This document shows, piece after piece, positions 18,198-27,338 of a DNA stretch of 64,000 nucleotides. A program made the position numbers and the translations under genes. Within the stretch, counting starts at the first letter, position 1. Each line of letters begins with the position of its first letter. A model generated the notes under the pieces. It was not told where the DNA came from and made no database searches. It saw nothing but the letters and a program-made list of their open reading frames with translations. Source of the DNA: Deltaproteobacteria bacterium (GTDB lineage: Bacteria > Myxococcota_A > UBA9160 > UBA4427); NCBI GenBank assembly GCA_016713665.1, contig JADJOR010000001.1, forward strand, positions 1,054,001 through 1,118,000, given 5' to 3'.

Positions 18198-18228
18198 GCC
18201 ACCCCGAGCCACGGAAGAAAACGAACGC

Positions 18229-19364
18229 ATGGAACGCATCCGTGTCCTCGTCGTCGACGACTCGACCGTCGTGCGACGGATCGTCGCCAAGGTCCTCGGC
18301 GACGATCCCCGCATCGAGGTCGTCGGCGCGGCCGTGAACGGCAAGGTGGCGCTCGAGAAGCTCGAGACCCTTCGCCCGGATCTGCTGACCCTCGATCTCG
18401 AGATGCCCGTGATGGGCGGGCTCGAGACCCTCGGCGTGCTGCGCGCGCGGGGCATCAAGCTGCCCGTGATCGTCTTCAGCGCCGCCGACCAGGCCGGCGC
18501 CGTCGGGGCCCTCGAGGCGCTGCAGGCGGGCGCGAGCGACTACGTGACCAAGCCCTCCCAGCTCGCGCGGATCGCGGACGCCGTCGATACGCTGCGCGCC
18601 GAGCTGATCCCGAAGATCGTCGCGCTCTTCGACTCCGCCGAGCGCGCGGGCGCGCGGGCGCGCGCGTCGTCGACTTCGACCGCATCCTCGGCCGCTTCCG
18701 CATCGTCCGCCGCGACGGCGTCGTCCTCGCCCCGCCCGATGATCGTGGCCGCGCCCGGGACGACCCCGCAGATCGTCGTGATCGGCACGTCGACCGGCGG
18801 CCCCAAGGCGCTGCAGGCGATCCTTCCCGAGCTGCCCTCGACCTATCCGGTTCCGATCCTGATCGTGCAGCACATGCCGCCGACCTTCACGACGACCCTC
18901 GCGAAGAGCCTGGACCAGAGGTGTCAGCTGCGGGTCCACGAGGCCTGGGAAGGGGCCGAAGCGAAGCCCGGCGAGGTCTGGATCGCCCCGGGTGACTTTC
19001 ACATGACGGTCGAGCGGACGGCGAACGGCTGTCGACTCCATCTCGACCAGGGTCCGAAGGAGAACTCCTGCCGTCCGGCAGTCGATCCGCTCTTCCGCTC
19101 GGCGGCGAAAGCCTTCGGCGGTCGCGCGCTCGGCGTCGTCCTGACCGGCATGGGCTCGGACGGACTCGAGGGACCCGCGCGCTGCGCCAGGCCGGGGCCC
19201 GCGTCGTCGTACAGGACGAGGCGAGCTCGATCGTCTGGGGCATGCCCGGCGCCGTCGCGACGGCGGGACTCGCCGATCAGATCCTGCCCCAGGGCGAGGT
19301 CGCGCTCTTCCTCGAGCGTTGCGTGGCGGTGCGCCCTGCTCGCCAGGCGGTGGGCGCGCGATGA
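18229..19364 (+). CDS. cheB: Chemotaxis protein-glutamate methylesterase CheB (frameshift)
   Basis: About 378 aa after repair. Receiver domain with phosphoacceptor D56 (LTLDLEMPVMGG), a Ser/Ala/Thr-rich linker, then the methylesterase domain. The catalytic serine is in VIGTSTGGPKAL, the histidine in LIVQHMPPTFT and the aspartate in LTGMGSDGLEG. Just after that motif the frame is lost: the remaining family sequence (RALRQAGARVVVQDEASS, VWGMPGAVATAGLADQ) is in another frame and ends at 19364. One missing base at about 19171-19176 (GGACCCGC) explains it. The repaired stop overlaps the cheR ATG by 4 bases, which independently supports this reading. Confidence 0.88.
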
Positions 19365-20176
19365 ACGACGCCGACTTCAAGTTCTTCACGACGTTCCTGA
19401 AGGAACGTTCGGGCATCGCTCTCGAAGCATCGAAGCAGTATCTCATCGATACGCGCATGGCGCCGATCCTCAAGGAGAAGAAGATCGCCGATCTCGCGGC
19501 CCTGGTCGTCGCCTTGAAGGGGGGCGACAAGGTGCTCTGCGAAATGGTCGTCGAGGCGATGACGACGAACGAGACGTCCTTCTTCCGGGACGTCTCGCCC
19601 TTCGATGCCTTCCGCAACGAGATCCTGCCTCGGGTGATCGAGCGCAAGGAGCGCGAGCGCAAGATCCAGATCTGGTCCGCAGCCAGCTCGTCGGGCCAGG
19701 AGCCCTACTCCCTCGCGATCCTGATGCGCGAGCATTTTCCCCAGCTCGCGGGCTGGGGGGTCAACATCCTCGCGACCGATCTCTCGAAGGAGATGGTCCA
19801 GAAGACGACGAACGGGGAGTACAGCCAGCTGGAAGTGAACCGGGGGCTGCCCGCGCCGCTGCTCGCGAAGTACTTCCATCGCAAGGGCGTCCGTTGGCAG
19901 GTCAACGACGACGTGCGCAAGCTCCTGACCTGCCGGACGTTGAACCTGCTCGAGAACTGGGTCGGCATCCCGACCGCCGACGTCGTCTTCATCCGCAACG
20001 TCTTGATCTACTTCGAGCCGGACGTGAAGAAGGCGATCCTCGGCAAGATCCGGAAGGTCTTGCGGCCGGGGGGTTACCTGTTCCTGGGCGGCGCCGAGAG
20101 CACGCTCAATCTCGATTCCCATTACAAGCGCCTGGACATCGCGCGTTCCGGTTGCTTCCAGCTCGAGGAGGCCTGA
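19361..20176 (+). CDS. cheR: Chemotaxis protein methyltransferase CheR
   Basis: A 271-aa SAM-dependent methyltransferase that methylates receptor glutamates. N-terminal helical domain FKFFTTFLKERSGIAL with VEAMTTNETSFFRD, then the Rossmann-like domain with the SAM motif WSAASSSGQEPYSLAI, ILATDLSKEMV and FIRNVLIYFEPDVKK. ATG at 19361 overlaps the cheB stop (ATGA). Downstream, cheX begins 2 bases after its stop, so the adaptation genes form one translational unit. Confidence 0.93.
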   Translation: MNDADFKFFTTFLKERSGIALEASKQYLIDTRMAPILKEKKIADLAALVVALKGGDKVLCEMVVEAMTTNETSFFRDVSPFDAFRNEILPRVIERKERERKIQIWSAASSSGQEPYSLAILMREHFPQLAGWGVNILATDLSKEMVQKTTNGEYSQLEVNRGLPAPLLAKYFHRKGVRWQVNDDVRKLLTCRTLNLLENWVGIPTADVVFIRNVLIYFEPDVKKAILGKIRKVLRPGGYLFLGGAESTLNLDSHYKRLDIARSGCFQLEEA

Positions 20177-20178
20177 TC

Positions 20179-20640
20179 GTGGACATTGCTCGCGAAGACC
20201 TGATGGCCCTGGTGGACCAGACCTGGCAGACGCTCTTCGGGGATCCGATCAGCGAAGCCGAAACCGAAGTCGGAACGATCCCGAGCTGGGACATCCGTTC
20301 CCGGATCGAGATCCGCGGCGCCTGGCAAGGGACCGTGACGGTCCTCTTCCCGTCGGAGACGGCCGAGCAGATCGCCTGCCGCATGCTCGAGGCGAAGCCC
20401 GGCGAGCTCGCCGCCGAGGAAATCCTCGATGCGGCGGGCGAGATGGCCAACATCCTCGCAGGCAACCTGAAGTCGATGCTGCCCCAGCCATCGTCCCTCG
20501 GACTGCCGGTGGTTTCCTCGAAAGAGGCGGGGGAAAACCCGGATTTTTCGGATAACGAACCCTTGTCCCTGTTCTGCGTATGGGGCGAGACACACTTCTC
20601 TGTCATCATCCGCGTCGAATCGGGCGCGACCGGAGGCTGA
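20179..20640 (+). CDS. cheX: Chemotaxis phosphatase CheX
   Basis: A 153-aa CheX-type CheY-P phosphatase. The diagnostic region is EILDAAGEMANILAGNLKSML, carrying the E-x2-N pair that acts on phosphorylated CheY. It is preceded by a beta-rich GAWQGTVTVLFPSETAEQIA segment and followed by the last strands LFCVWGETHFSVIIRVES. GTG start with GAGGAGG 7 bases upstream. It lies between cheR and an HDOD gene. A divergent relative lies at the other end of the locus (11368-11868). Confidence 0.82.
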   Translation: MDIAREDLMALVDQTWQTLFGDPISEAETEVGTIPSWDIRSRIEIRGAWQGTVTVLFPSETAEQIACRMLEAKPGELAAEEILDAAGEMANILAGNLKSMLPQPSSLGLPVVSSKEAGENPDFSDNEPLSLFCVWGETHFSVIIRVESGATGG

Positions 20641-20644
20641 AGCG

Positions 20645-21559
20645 ATGAAGCCTTCGCAGCGAAAGACCACGGAGGTTGCTCCCGCGTCCCGTAAAGGGAG
20701 ACCCGGTATCGTGATCGATCACGACGCGCTCGCGCTCGCTGCCCAGGCCCTGAACCCGCTGTCGCAGACCGCCGTCCGGCTGACCCAGCTCTTCGCCTTC
20801 GAGGACTGGGACGTCGACGACGTGATCCAGGCCGTCTCCTTCGACGCGCCGCTCACGGGACGGATCCTGCGCAACGCCAACTCGGCGGCCCTCGGCAGCG
20901 CCGGCCGCGTCCGGACGAACGAGCAGGCGATCTTCCGCCTGGGATCCGCCTCCGTCGTCCGACTCGCCGTCGGGGTCGCGGTCAAGGGCACGATGATGTG
21001 CGACATCCCGCTGCTCGGTGCGCGGGAAGGCGAGCTCTGGCGCCACGACGTGGCGACGGCGGTCGTGACCGAGATGATCCCGCTGGTCTCCCGACGCCGC
21101 GTGCCGCCGGAGGCCTTCACGGCGGCGCTGCTGCACGACATCGGCCGGGTCATCATGTATCAGCAGGTCGAGGAGCGCGCGATGCGGCTGATCGAAGCCG
21201 CTCGGGATGCGGGCGAATCCCCGGTCACCGCCGAGCGCAGCATCCTCGGCGCCGACCACGGCGAGATCGGCGCCCTCGTGGCCCAGGCCTGGAACCTGCC
21301 CGAGGCCCTCGTCCAGGCGATCCGACTCCACGAAGAGCCGACCGAGGCCCCGGACCACAAGGCCCGCGAGATCTGCGACATCGTGAAGGTGTCGGATGCC
21401 GGGGCGCGCAAGCTGGGCTTCCAGTGCGGCGAGCCCCTCGAACACGTCCAGGATCTGGACTCATCGCTCAAGCGCCTCGGCCTCGAGGCCGGGAAGTTCG
21501 ACGAGGTCTGTGATCTCGCCCTCGAGCGCTTCGAGGAAGTCCTCGCCCAGTTCGAGTAG
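20645..21559 (+). CDS. HDOD-domain signalling protein
   Basis: A 304-aa protein dominated by an HDOD domain (about residues 30-240): LTQLFAFEDWDVDDVIQAVS, APLTGRILRNANSAALG, then AIFRLGSASVVRLAVGVAV and the degenerate HD motif LLHDIGRVIMYQ. HDOD proteins are catalytically uncertain HD-like domains linked to motility, chemotaxis and c-di-GMP signalling. The ATG is 4 bases after the cheX stop with GGAGG overlapping it, so it belongs to the che operon and is probably its last gene. Confidence 0.85.
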   Translation: MKPSQRKTTEVAPASRKGRPGIVIDHDALALAAQALNPLSQTAVRLTQLFAFEDWDVDDVIQAVSFDAPLTGRILRNANSAALGSAGRVRTNEQAIFRLGSASVVRLAVGVAVKGTMMCDIPLLGAREGELWRHDVATAVVTEMIPLVSRRRVPPEAFTAALLHDIGRVIMYQQVEERAMRLIEAARDAGESPVTAERSILGADHGEIGALVAQAWNLPEALVQAIRLHEEPTEAPDHKAREICDIVKVSDAGARKLGFQCGEPLEHVQDLDSSLKRLGLEAGKFDEVCDLALERFEEVLAQFE

Positions 21560-21610
21560 GGTCGAGTACGCCGCTGGCAGGTCGCGGTTCGGGCTGCGAC
21601 GCTGATCGCG

Positions 21611-21925
21611 ATGCCGACGCCCCTGCCCGACCTCGAGCGCTACAAGCAGACGCCCGTCTTCGACGAAGGCTCGATCCCGGCCGGGCTCCTGCGCCGCCAC
21701 ACCACGAAGGCCGGCGTCTGGGCCCGCATCCACGTCCTCGAGGGCGAGCTCGTCTTCCGGATCCTCGAGCCCACGCCTCACGCGATCCGACTGTCGCCTT
21801 CGCGTGTCGGCGAGGTCGAGCCCGAGGTCCCGCACGAGGTCGAGGTCTGCGGTCCCGTCCGCTTCTACGTCGAGTTCCTGCGACCGACGCAGGGCCCGGG
21901 GCGCGCCACCGCCGACGGCACGTGA
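21611..21925 (+). CDS. DUF1971 (TehB/YeaR-like) cupin protein
   Basis: A 104-aa protein matching the DUF1971 pattern: TPVFDEGSIPAGLLRRHTTKAGVWARIHVLEGELVFRI, a small beta-barrel, and a hydrophobic VEVCGPVRFYVEFLR end. Related domains occur in YeaR and at the start of some TehB tellurite-resistance proteins. The activity is unknown. It is 51 bp after the HDOD gene and 158 bp before the haem-binding gene. Confidence 0.75.
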   Translation: MPTPLPDLERYKQTPVFDEGSIPAGLLRRHTTKAGVWARIHVLEGELVFRILEPTPHAIRLSPSRVGEVEPEVPHEVEVCGPVRFYVEFLRPTQGPGRATADGT

Positions 21926-22083
21926 CTTGCTCCCCATCCCGACGACCGACACGGTCCGGGTCCAGGGCTTCCTCGCCGCGCTGGCGTGGGGCGGCTCGCC
22001 CCGCGTCGCGGTCGGATGCCACGTCCTTTCCGAAGGACGCGGGGGCACGGCGAGCATCACGGCTCGCCTCGGGAGGGCTCGCG

Positions 22084-22569
22084 ATGCCGAAGGGCGCCAT
22101 CCTCGCTGCGGAGGTCCTCACCGCGGCGTTCCTCGCGATCCAGCTCGTGCCCATCGAGCGGACCAATCCCCCGGTCGAAACCGAGGTCCCGGCGAGTCCC
22201 GAGGCGCGAGCCGTCCTGCGCCGCGCCTGTTACGACTGCCACTCGAACGAGGTCGTATGGCCGTGGTATGCGCAGGTGGCGCCCGTCTCCTGGCTGATCG
22301 CGCGGGACGTCCGCGAAGGGCGCGAGGAGGTCAACTACTCGACCTGGAACCGCCTCGACGAGGACGAACGGCGCGAGGCGCTCGAGGAGAGCTGGGAGGA
22401 GATCGTCGACGGCGACATGCCTCCCTGGCTCTATCGCCCGCTCCACCCCGCCGCGAAGCTCACCGACGAAGACCGCCGGATCCTCGACCAGTGGTCGCGT
22501 CTGCCCCCGCGCTCCGCCGCCGATCGGGCGGCCGAGCGCGCATCGTCACTCGATCCCTTCGCGCGCTGA
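22084..22569 (+). CDS. Exported haem-binding domain protein
   Basis: A 161-aa protein. The N-terminus ILAAEVLTAAFLAIQLV is a signal anchor. One c-type haem motif CYDCH (about residue 48) lies in the context typical of the haem-binding domain family: CYDCHSNEVVWPWYAQVAPVS followed by ARDVREGREEVNYSTW. GGGAGGG lies 6 bases before the ATG at 22084. It probably carries electrons or senses redox in the periplasm. It converges with the SnoaL-like gene 16 bp downstream. Confidence 0.8.
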   Translation: MPKGAILAAEVLTAAFLAIQLVPIERTNPPVETEVPASPEARAVLRRACYDCHSNEVVWPWYAQVAPVSWLIARDVREGREEVNYSTWNRLDEDERREALEESWEEIVDGDMPPWLYRPLHPAAKLTDEDRRILDQWSRLPPRSAADRAAERASSLDPFAR

Positions 22570-22585
22570 GACCCGAGACCGGGGA

Positions 22586-23110
22586 TCAGCGCTTGACCTC
22601 GACCCCTTCGATCGCCGCGATGTGCCGCTCGTCCCGGGGATCGCGTCCCTGCGAAGCCAGCTTCTCGCAGCGCTCCTTCACCGCCTGCCAGCCGGCGATC
22701 ATGCGCGCCATGTTCTGCCAGTCGTAGGCGTCCTCCTCGTAGCTCCAGAGGCCGTCGCCCGCGTAGTGGAGGATCGTGATGTTGGGCTCCTCGTGGAGCG
22801 AGCCGTCGCCGGGATCCTTCATGCGATTCATGAGCTCGCAGATCACCCAGCCCCGCTCCTCGTCGATCACGTGCCAGGTCCACGGGAAATAGATCATGTG
22901 ATTCATGGGATAGGGCGTCGTGATCGCGCTGATCCAGCGGTAGATCGCGTCGCGACCGCAGAAGCGGCCGAAATGATGTTCGACGTAGGTGGCGTCCTCG
23001 GTGAAGAGGTTCGCCCAGTGGGACCAGTCGCCGGTCGTCGCGGACTTGCGCGCCGTCAGGCGGTAATGGTGTGCCTGGTCTTCGAGCTCTTTGCGTGTCC
23101 AGCGGCCCAT
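22586..23110 (-). CDS. SnoaL-like (NTF2-fold) protein
   Basis: A 174-aa SnoaL-like protein, closest in the window to the one at 1961-2449: both share RKELED/REEIED-like openings, an acidic TEDAT loop, RMxDPGDGSxHE and YAGDGLWSYEEDAYD. I chose the ATG at 23110 because GAGGAG ends 6 bases upstream; an ATG six codons earlier would place that site inside the gene. It is 28 bp downstream of an SDR gene on the same strand, a pairing that recurs in this window. Confidence 0.82.
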   Translation of the reverse strand: MGRWTRKELEDQAHHYRLTARKSATTGDWSHWANLFTEDATYVEHHFGRFCGRDAIYRWISAITTPYPMNHMIYFPWTWHVIDEERGWVICELMNRMKDPGDGSLHEEPNITILHYAGDGLWSYEEDAYDWQNMARMIAGWQAVKERCEKLASQGRDPRDERHIAAIEGVEVKR

Positions 23111-23138
23111 CGGAATCTCCTCTTCCATCCCATCGGGT

Positions 23139-24038
23139 TCAACGTTTCGTGCTGCGTTCGCGCCAGTCGAGAATCGCGGTCGGCGACCAGCGCGCGTTCA
23201 TGCGCAGGGCGGTCGGCCAGTCGGGATGCAGCCCGCGCTGGCGGACGAACTCCTGCGCCATGAAATGCTGGCCGTTGTAGCGCGCCGCTTCGGGGTCGGT
23301 GACGAGCCAGACGACCGCCTTCGCGGGGACGGCGGTCGGACAGAAGATCTCCCGGGGATAGCCGATCCGCGCGTGCTGCCGCTCGCCGCGCTCGGTCCAG
23401 ACCGGGCCCGGATCGAGGTCGAAGGCGAGGACGCCATCGGGGCCATGCTCGGCGGCGATCCCGTCCGCGAGCTTGCCGAGGGCCGCCTTCGAGCAGTTGT
23501 AGGAGACGCCGGCCCCGCCGCGACCGGGCGGCCCGGCCTGCTTGGTGTAGTTGTGGCGCGTCGAGAGATTGATGATGCAGCCGCGGCGGGCCTCGATCAT
23601 CCCGGGCAGGAAGGCCTGGATCAGGGCGAGCGGCGCCAGGAAATTCGCTTGCAGCTTCCGCTCCCACTCGACGCGCGGCGTATCCAGGATGAAGGCGTTG
23701 GTGTAGCGGCCCTGCTCGTACATGGCGTTGTTGACGAGCACGTCGATCCGGCCCCAGCGCGATCGGATCGTCTCGATCGCCGCATCGACCGCGCCCGAGT
23801 CGAGCAGATCGACGGCGACGGGCAAGGCCTCGGCGCCCTCGGCGACGACGAGCGCGCAGGTCGAATCGAGGCTCCCGGGCAGCGGCGTCGGCTGGCCCGC
23901 GTCGTCTTCCTCGCGGCCCTCGCCTTCGTGGCGGGTGCGGCCGGTGAAGGCGACGTCGAAGCCGGCTCGGGCGAGCTCGCGGACGATCTCCTTGCCGATG
24001 CCTCGTGTTCCGCCGGTGATCAGCGCTCGCGGCCGCAT
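23139..24038 (-). CDS. SDR-family oxidoreductase
   Basis: A 299-aa SDR. ALITGGTRGIGKEI near the N-terminus binds NAD(P), VNNAMYEQG follows strand 4, and the active site has NLSTRH and YxxxK in SYNCSKAAL. It has an unusual insertion of about 20 residues after the first helix (GRTRHEGEGREEDDAGQP) and a long C-terminal tail, like the larger atypical SDRs annotated in lipid and steroid pathways. ATG 24038 has GGAGGG 6 bases upstream. It is divergent from the AsmA-like gene with 133 bp between. Confidence 0.82.
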   Translation of the reverse strand: MRPRALITGGTRGIGKEIVRELARAGFDVAFTGRTRHEGEGREEDDAGQPTPLPGSLDSTCALVVAEGAEALPVAVDLLDSGAVDAAIETIRSRWGRIDVLVNNAMYEQGRYTNAFILDTPRVEWERKLQANFLAPLALIQAFLPGMIEARRGCIINLSTRHNYTKQAGPPGRGGAGVSYNCSKAALGKLADGIAAEHGPDGVLAFDLDPGPVWTERGERQHARIGYPREIFCPTAVPAKAVVWLVTDPEAARYNGQHFMAQEFVRQRGLHPDWPTALRMNARWSPTAILDWRERSTKR

Positions 24039-24171
24039 GCGCGTCCCTCCGCCGCCCGTTCCGGCGGCGCGTTCGACGCTAGCGGATCGCCCCGCGCCCC
24101 GGCCCCGCAGCCAGCCCGGCTCCGCCGATCGCCCCGCCCCGAAAGCGCGATCCCGGGTATCCTCGGCGGCC

Positions 24172-27100
24172 ATGGACGGAACCGAACGCGGCCGCTTCGC
24201 AGGACTCGTCGCATCGCCCCGGCGTCGCGTCGGGCTGGCCGTGGTCGTCGTCCTCTTGATCACGCGCGCGCTGCTCCCGGTCGTGCTGCGCCCGATGCTC
24301 GTCGAACGCGCCGACGAAGCCCTCGTCGGCCACGTCGAGCTCGACGACCTCGATCTCTCGCTGCTGCGCGGTGGGCTGACCCTGCATGGCGTCTCCGTCC
24401 ACCTCGACGAGCGCCCGGCGACGGCCCCGCCCCTCTTCGAGGCCCGCCGGCTCTGGACCCAGATCAGCTGGCTCGCCCTGCTCAGCCGCACGATCGAGAT
24501 CGAGGACTTCGAGCTCGAGGGCTTCGCCGTCCGCCTCGACCGCGACGCGGATGGGCTGCGCCTGCCCCGCCTCGCCGAGACGGACGCCGCCGCCGCCGAG
24601 GAAGACGAAGAGCTCGAGCCCGCCCGCCCTTGGTCCTTCGCCGCCGACGCCGTCTCGCTCCGCGACGGACACATCGAGCTCGCCGACCACACGGTCCGGG
24701 GCGAGCCCGAGAAATTCGACCTCGCGATCGAGGACCTGACGGCCCGGGAGCTCGCCGTGCGCACGGTTCCCGGCGACGACGAGCCGGGGCGGATCGCGAT
24801 CGACGCGAAGCTCGACCAGGGGGCGGTATCGCTCACGTCCTGGATCCAGCCCTACGCCGAAGGCGTCGACGTCCGCTCGACGCTCGTCCTCGACGACATC
24901 CCGATCGACAAGCTGCGCGCCTACCTCGCGGATTTCGGCTGGCGCGAGCTCTCGGGCACCGTCGACGCGAGCCTCGAGCATCGCTTCGAGTCGGGGGGGG
25001 CCCACCTGCTCTCGGGCAAGACCGCGCTCTCGGATCTGCAGATCACCGTCCGGGACCAGCCGGGGCCGGCGCTGACCTGGAAGAAGCTCGAGGTCGTCCT
25101 CGACGGCGTCGACCTCGTGAAGCGCCACGCCGAGATCGCGTCGATCACGTCGACGGGCGCCCGGGTCGTCGTCGATCCCCGCGCCGAGATCCCCCTCGCC
25201 CTGCTCGCCGGTCGCGCGCCGGAGAAGGAAGCGGACTCGGAGAGCGACGAGGCCGCCCGAACCGACGCCGCGTCGACCGGCGAATCGACTGCATCCAGGC
25301 AACCGGAGGCATCGGCTGCCACGACGCCCGGCTGGACCTGGCGGGTCGGGCAGCTCCGGGTCGCGGACGCCGTCGTCGACCTGCGCGGCGCCCCCGAGCC
25401 GCTGCCGCTCGCGGTCGCGGCCGGGCTCGAGAAGCTCTCGAGCGAGCCCGGCAGCCGCTCGCCCATCGAGCTGTCGGTCGCGGCCGGTGAAGGCGGCGGC
25501 GAGCTCCGCCTGGCGGGCGAGCTCGCGCCCTCGCCGCTCGGCTTCGATGGAAGGCTCACCGTCGACGCGCTCGCCCTCGCGCCGCTGCTCGCCCGCATCG
25601 AAGCGCCCGCCGTCCACTGGCTCGTAAGCGGAAGCCTGCGCGCCGATCTCCTGCTCCGCCTGGCGGGCGATCTGCGCGCGACCGGGCGGGTCGGCCTCGC
25701 GAACCTCGACCTCGAGGAGGCCGCGACGGCGAAGCAGTTCGGCGTCGAATGGAAGGATCTCGAGCTCGCGATCCAGCGCTTCTCGTTCCGCGATCTCGTC
25801 GCCCCTGCAGACGGCCCCGCACACCGCAGCCTCGAGCTCTCCCTGGCTCGCGTGGGACTCGTCGAGCCGCGCCTGATCCTGACCCGCGGTGAAGCGGGCC
25901 TCGTCCTGCCCCCGCTGCTCCCGAACGCCGAGCCCGAGGCACAGGCCGCGACCGAGCCTGCGGCGCCGACCGTCGCGACGGACGCCGGATCGTCGACGGT
26001 GGCGGAGCCCACCGCCGAATCCGCGCCCGAAGCGAAGCCGAGCGAAACGGGCGAGCCCGGTCTGCCGATCCGGATCCGCGTCGCCGAAGCGCGCATCGAA
26101 GGCGGTCGCCTCAAGCTCGCCGATCGCCAGGTCGAGCCTTTCTACCGCGGGCGGATCGAGGCGATCGCGTTGCATGCGACGGGCGCGCGCTGGCCGGAGA
26201 AGGAGGTCGAGGTCCTCGAGCTCACGGCCGAGGGGCTGCGCGGTGCAAAGCTCTCGCTCGCGGGCTCGATCGGGCCCGGTCGCTCGAAGCTCGATGGCGA
26301 GCTCGAGCTGCTCCCCCTCGAGCAGTTCAATCCCTATCTCACGTCGACCGGCTACGACCTGAAGAGTGGCGCCCTGTCGTTGAAGTCGCGGATCCGGCTC
26401 GCCCCGGAGAAGCTCAAGACGAAGAGTCGGATCGTCGTCGCCGCCCTCGATGTCGGCGGGAGTGATGGACAGAAGGCGTTTCAGGAGAGCTTCGGCGTTC
26501 CCCTCGACGTGGCGCTCGGCTTGCTCAAGGACCTCGACGGCAAGATCACCCTCGCCATCCCGGTCGCGGGCAAGCCCGACAACATGAAGGTCGGCATCGG
26601 GCGCCTCGTCGGTCAAGCGCTCCGCAAGGCGCTGGTCGGCGCCCTCGCCTCGCCGCTCAAGCTGCTCGGCGCGGCGACTCGCGACGGGAAGATCGCGGAT
26701 CCGACGCCCGCGCCGATCGTGTTCAGCCCGGGCGAGGCGACCCTCGCGCCCGAGGCCGCCGAACGGGTCGAGGAGATCGCCGGTCTGCTCGCCGCCTCAC
26801 CGGGCATCGCGCTCCACCTCGCCGGCCAGACCGACACGACGGACGGGCGCATCGTCATCGAGCGCGCGCTGCTCAAGCAGCTCGAGGCGAGTCGCGGCGT
26901 GCGCGCCCTCGCTTCCCTCGGCGAGATCTCGACGCGGCGGGCGGTGCGGGAGCATCTCGCCCGCAAGCTCGCGGGCCAGAGCGCAAAGCCGCTCGCCGCC
27001 GCCGACGCACGCTGGCTGGAGAGCCACCTCGCCCATGCGACCGCGCCGGCCGAGATCCTCGAATCCCTCGCGATGGCCCGCGCCGAGACCCTGCGCGCGG

Positions 27101-27246
27101 CGCTCGCGAGCGACCACGGCATCGCCGCCGCGCGCCTCGTGATCGTGCCGGTCCGGATCTCGCCGCCGGCGCAGGTCCCCGGGGTCGCGATCGCCCTCGG
27201 GCTCCCGGCGAAGGTCGAAGCGAAGGCCGACGCGAAGCTCGATTGA
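24172..27246 (+). CDS. AsmA-family/DUF748 envelope protein
   Basis: A 1024-aa protein. An N-terminal membrane anchor (about residues 20-38) is followed by repeating beta-strand modules of the AsmA/DUF748 type: VGHVELDDLDLSLLRGGLTL, KLDGELELLPLEQFNPYLT and LKSRIRLAPEKLKTKSRI. Toward the C-terminus, VFSPGEATLAPEAAERVEEIAGLL and LAGQTD look OmpA-like, as in many DUF748 proteins. Low-complexity Ala/Glu/Thr stretches separate the modules. Such proteins are thought to span the periplasm and move or organise lipids; that role is inference here. It contains a G8 run at 24993-25000 without loss of frame. Confidence 0.8.
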   Translation: MDGTERGRFAGLVASPRRRVGLAVVVVLLITRALLPVVLRPMLVERADEALVGHVELDDLDLSLLRGGLTLHGVSVHLDERPATAPPLFEARRLWTQISWLALLSRTIEIEDFELEGFAVRLDRDADGLRLPRLAETDAAAAEEDEELEPARPWSFAADAVSLRDGHIELADHTVRGEPEKFDLAIEDLTARELAVRTVPGDDEPGRIAIDAKLDQGAVSLTSWIQPYAEGVDVRSTLVLDDIPIDKLRAYLADFGWRELSGTVDASLEHRFESGGAHLLSGKTALSDLQITVRDQPGPALTWKKLEVVLDGVDLVKRHAEIASITSTGARVVVDPRAEIPLALLAGRAPEKEADSESDEAARTDAASTGESTASRQPEASAATTPGWTWRVGQLRVADAVVDLRGAPEPLPLAVAAGLEKLSSEPGSRSPIELSVAAGEGGGELRLAGELAPSPLGFDGRLTVDALALAPLLARIEAPAVHWLVSGSLRADLLLRLAGDLRATGRVGLANLDLEEAATAKQFGVEWKDLELAIQRFSFRDLVAPADGPAHRSLELSLARVGLVEPRLILTRGEAGLVLPPLLPNAEPEAQAATEPAAPTVATDAGSSTVAEPTAESAPEAKPSETGEPGLPIRIRVAEARIEGGRLKLADRQVEPFYRGRIEAIALHATGARWPEKEVEVLELTAEGLRGAKLSLAGSIGPGRSKLDGELELLPLEQFNPYLTSTGYDLKSGALSLKSRIRLAPEKLKTKSRIVVAALDVGGSDGQKAFQESFGVPLDVALGLLKDLDGKITLAIPVAGKPDNMKVGIGRLVGQALRKALVGALASPLKLLGAATRDGKIADPTPAPIVFSPGEATLAPEAAERVEEIAGLLAASPGIALHLAGQTDTTDGRIVIERALLKQLEASRGVRALASLGEISTRRAVREHLARKLAGQSAKPLAAADARWLESHLAHATAPAEILESLAMARAETLRAALASDHGIAAARLVIVPVRISPPAQVPGVAIALGLPAKVEAKADAKLD

Positions 27247-27338
27247 CCGCGAGCTGTCCGGACTCCGAAAACGACCTACCGTCGCAGGGGATCGAGCGGG
27301 CATCGCTCGGTCCATCCACTCGACGAGGAGAGTCTGCG

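Noticed and set aside
24079..26616. Long open frame of about 845 codons antisense to the AsmA-like gene
   Set aside because: It mirrors the high-GC codon pattern of the AsmA gene; the residues are Arg/Gly/Asp/Leu-rich without domains, and the sense frame has a clear family.
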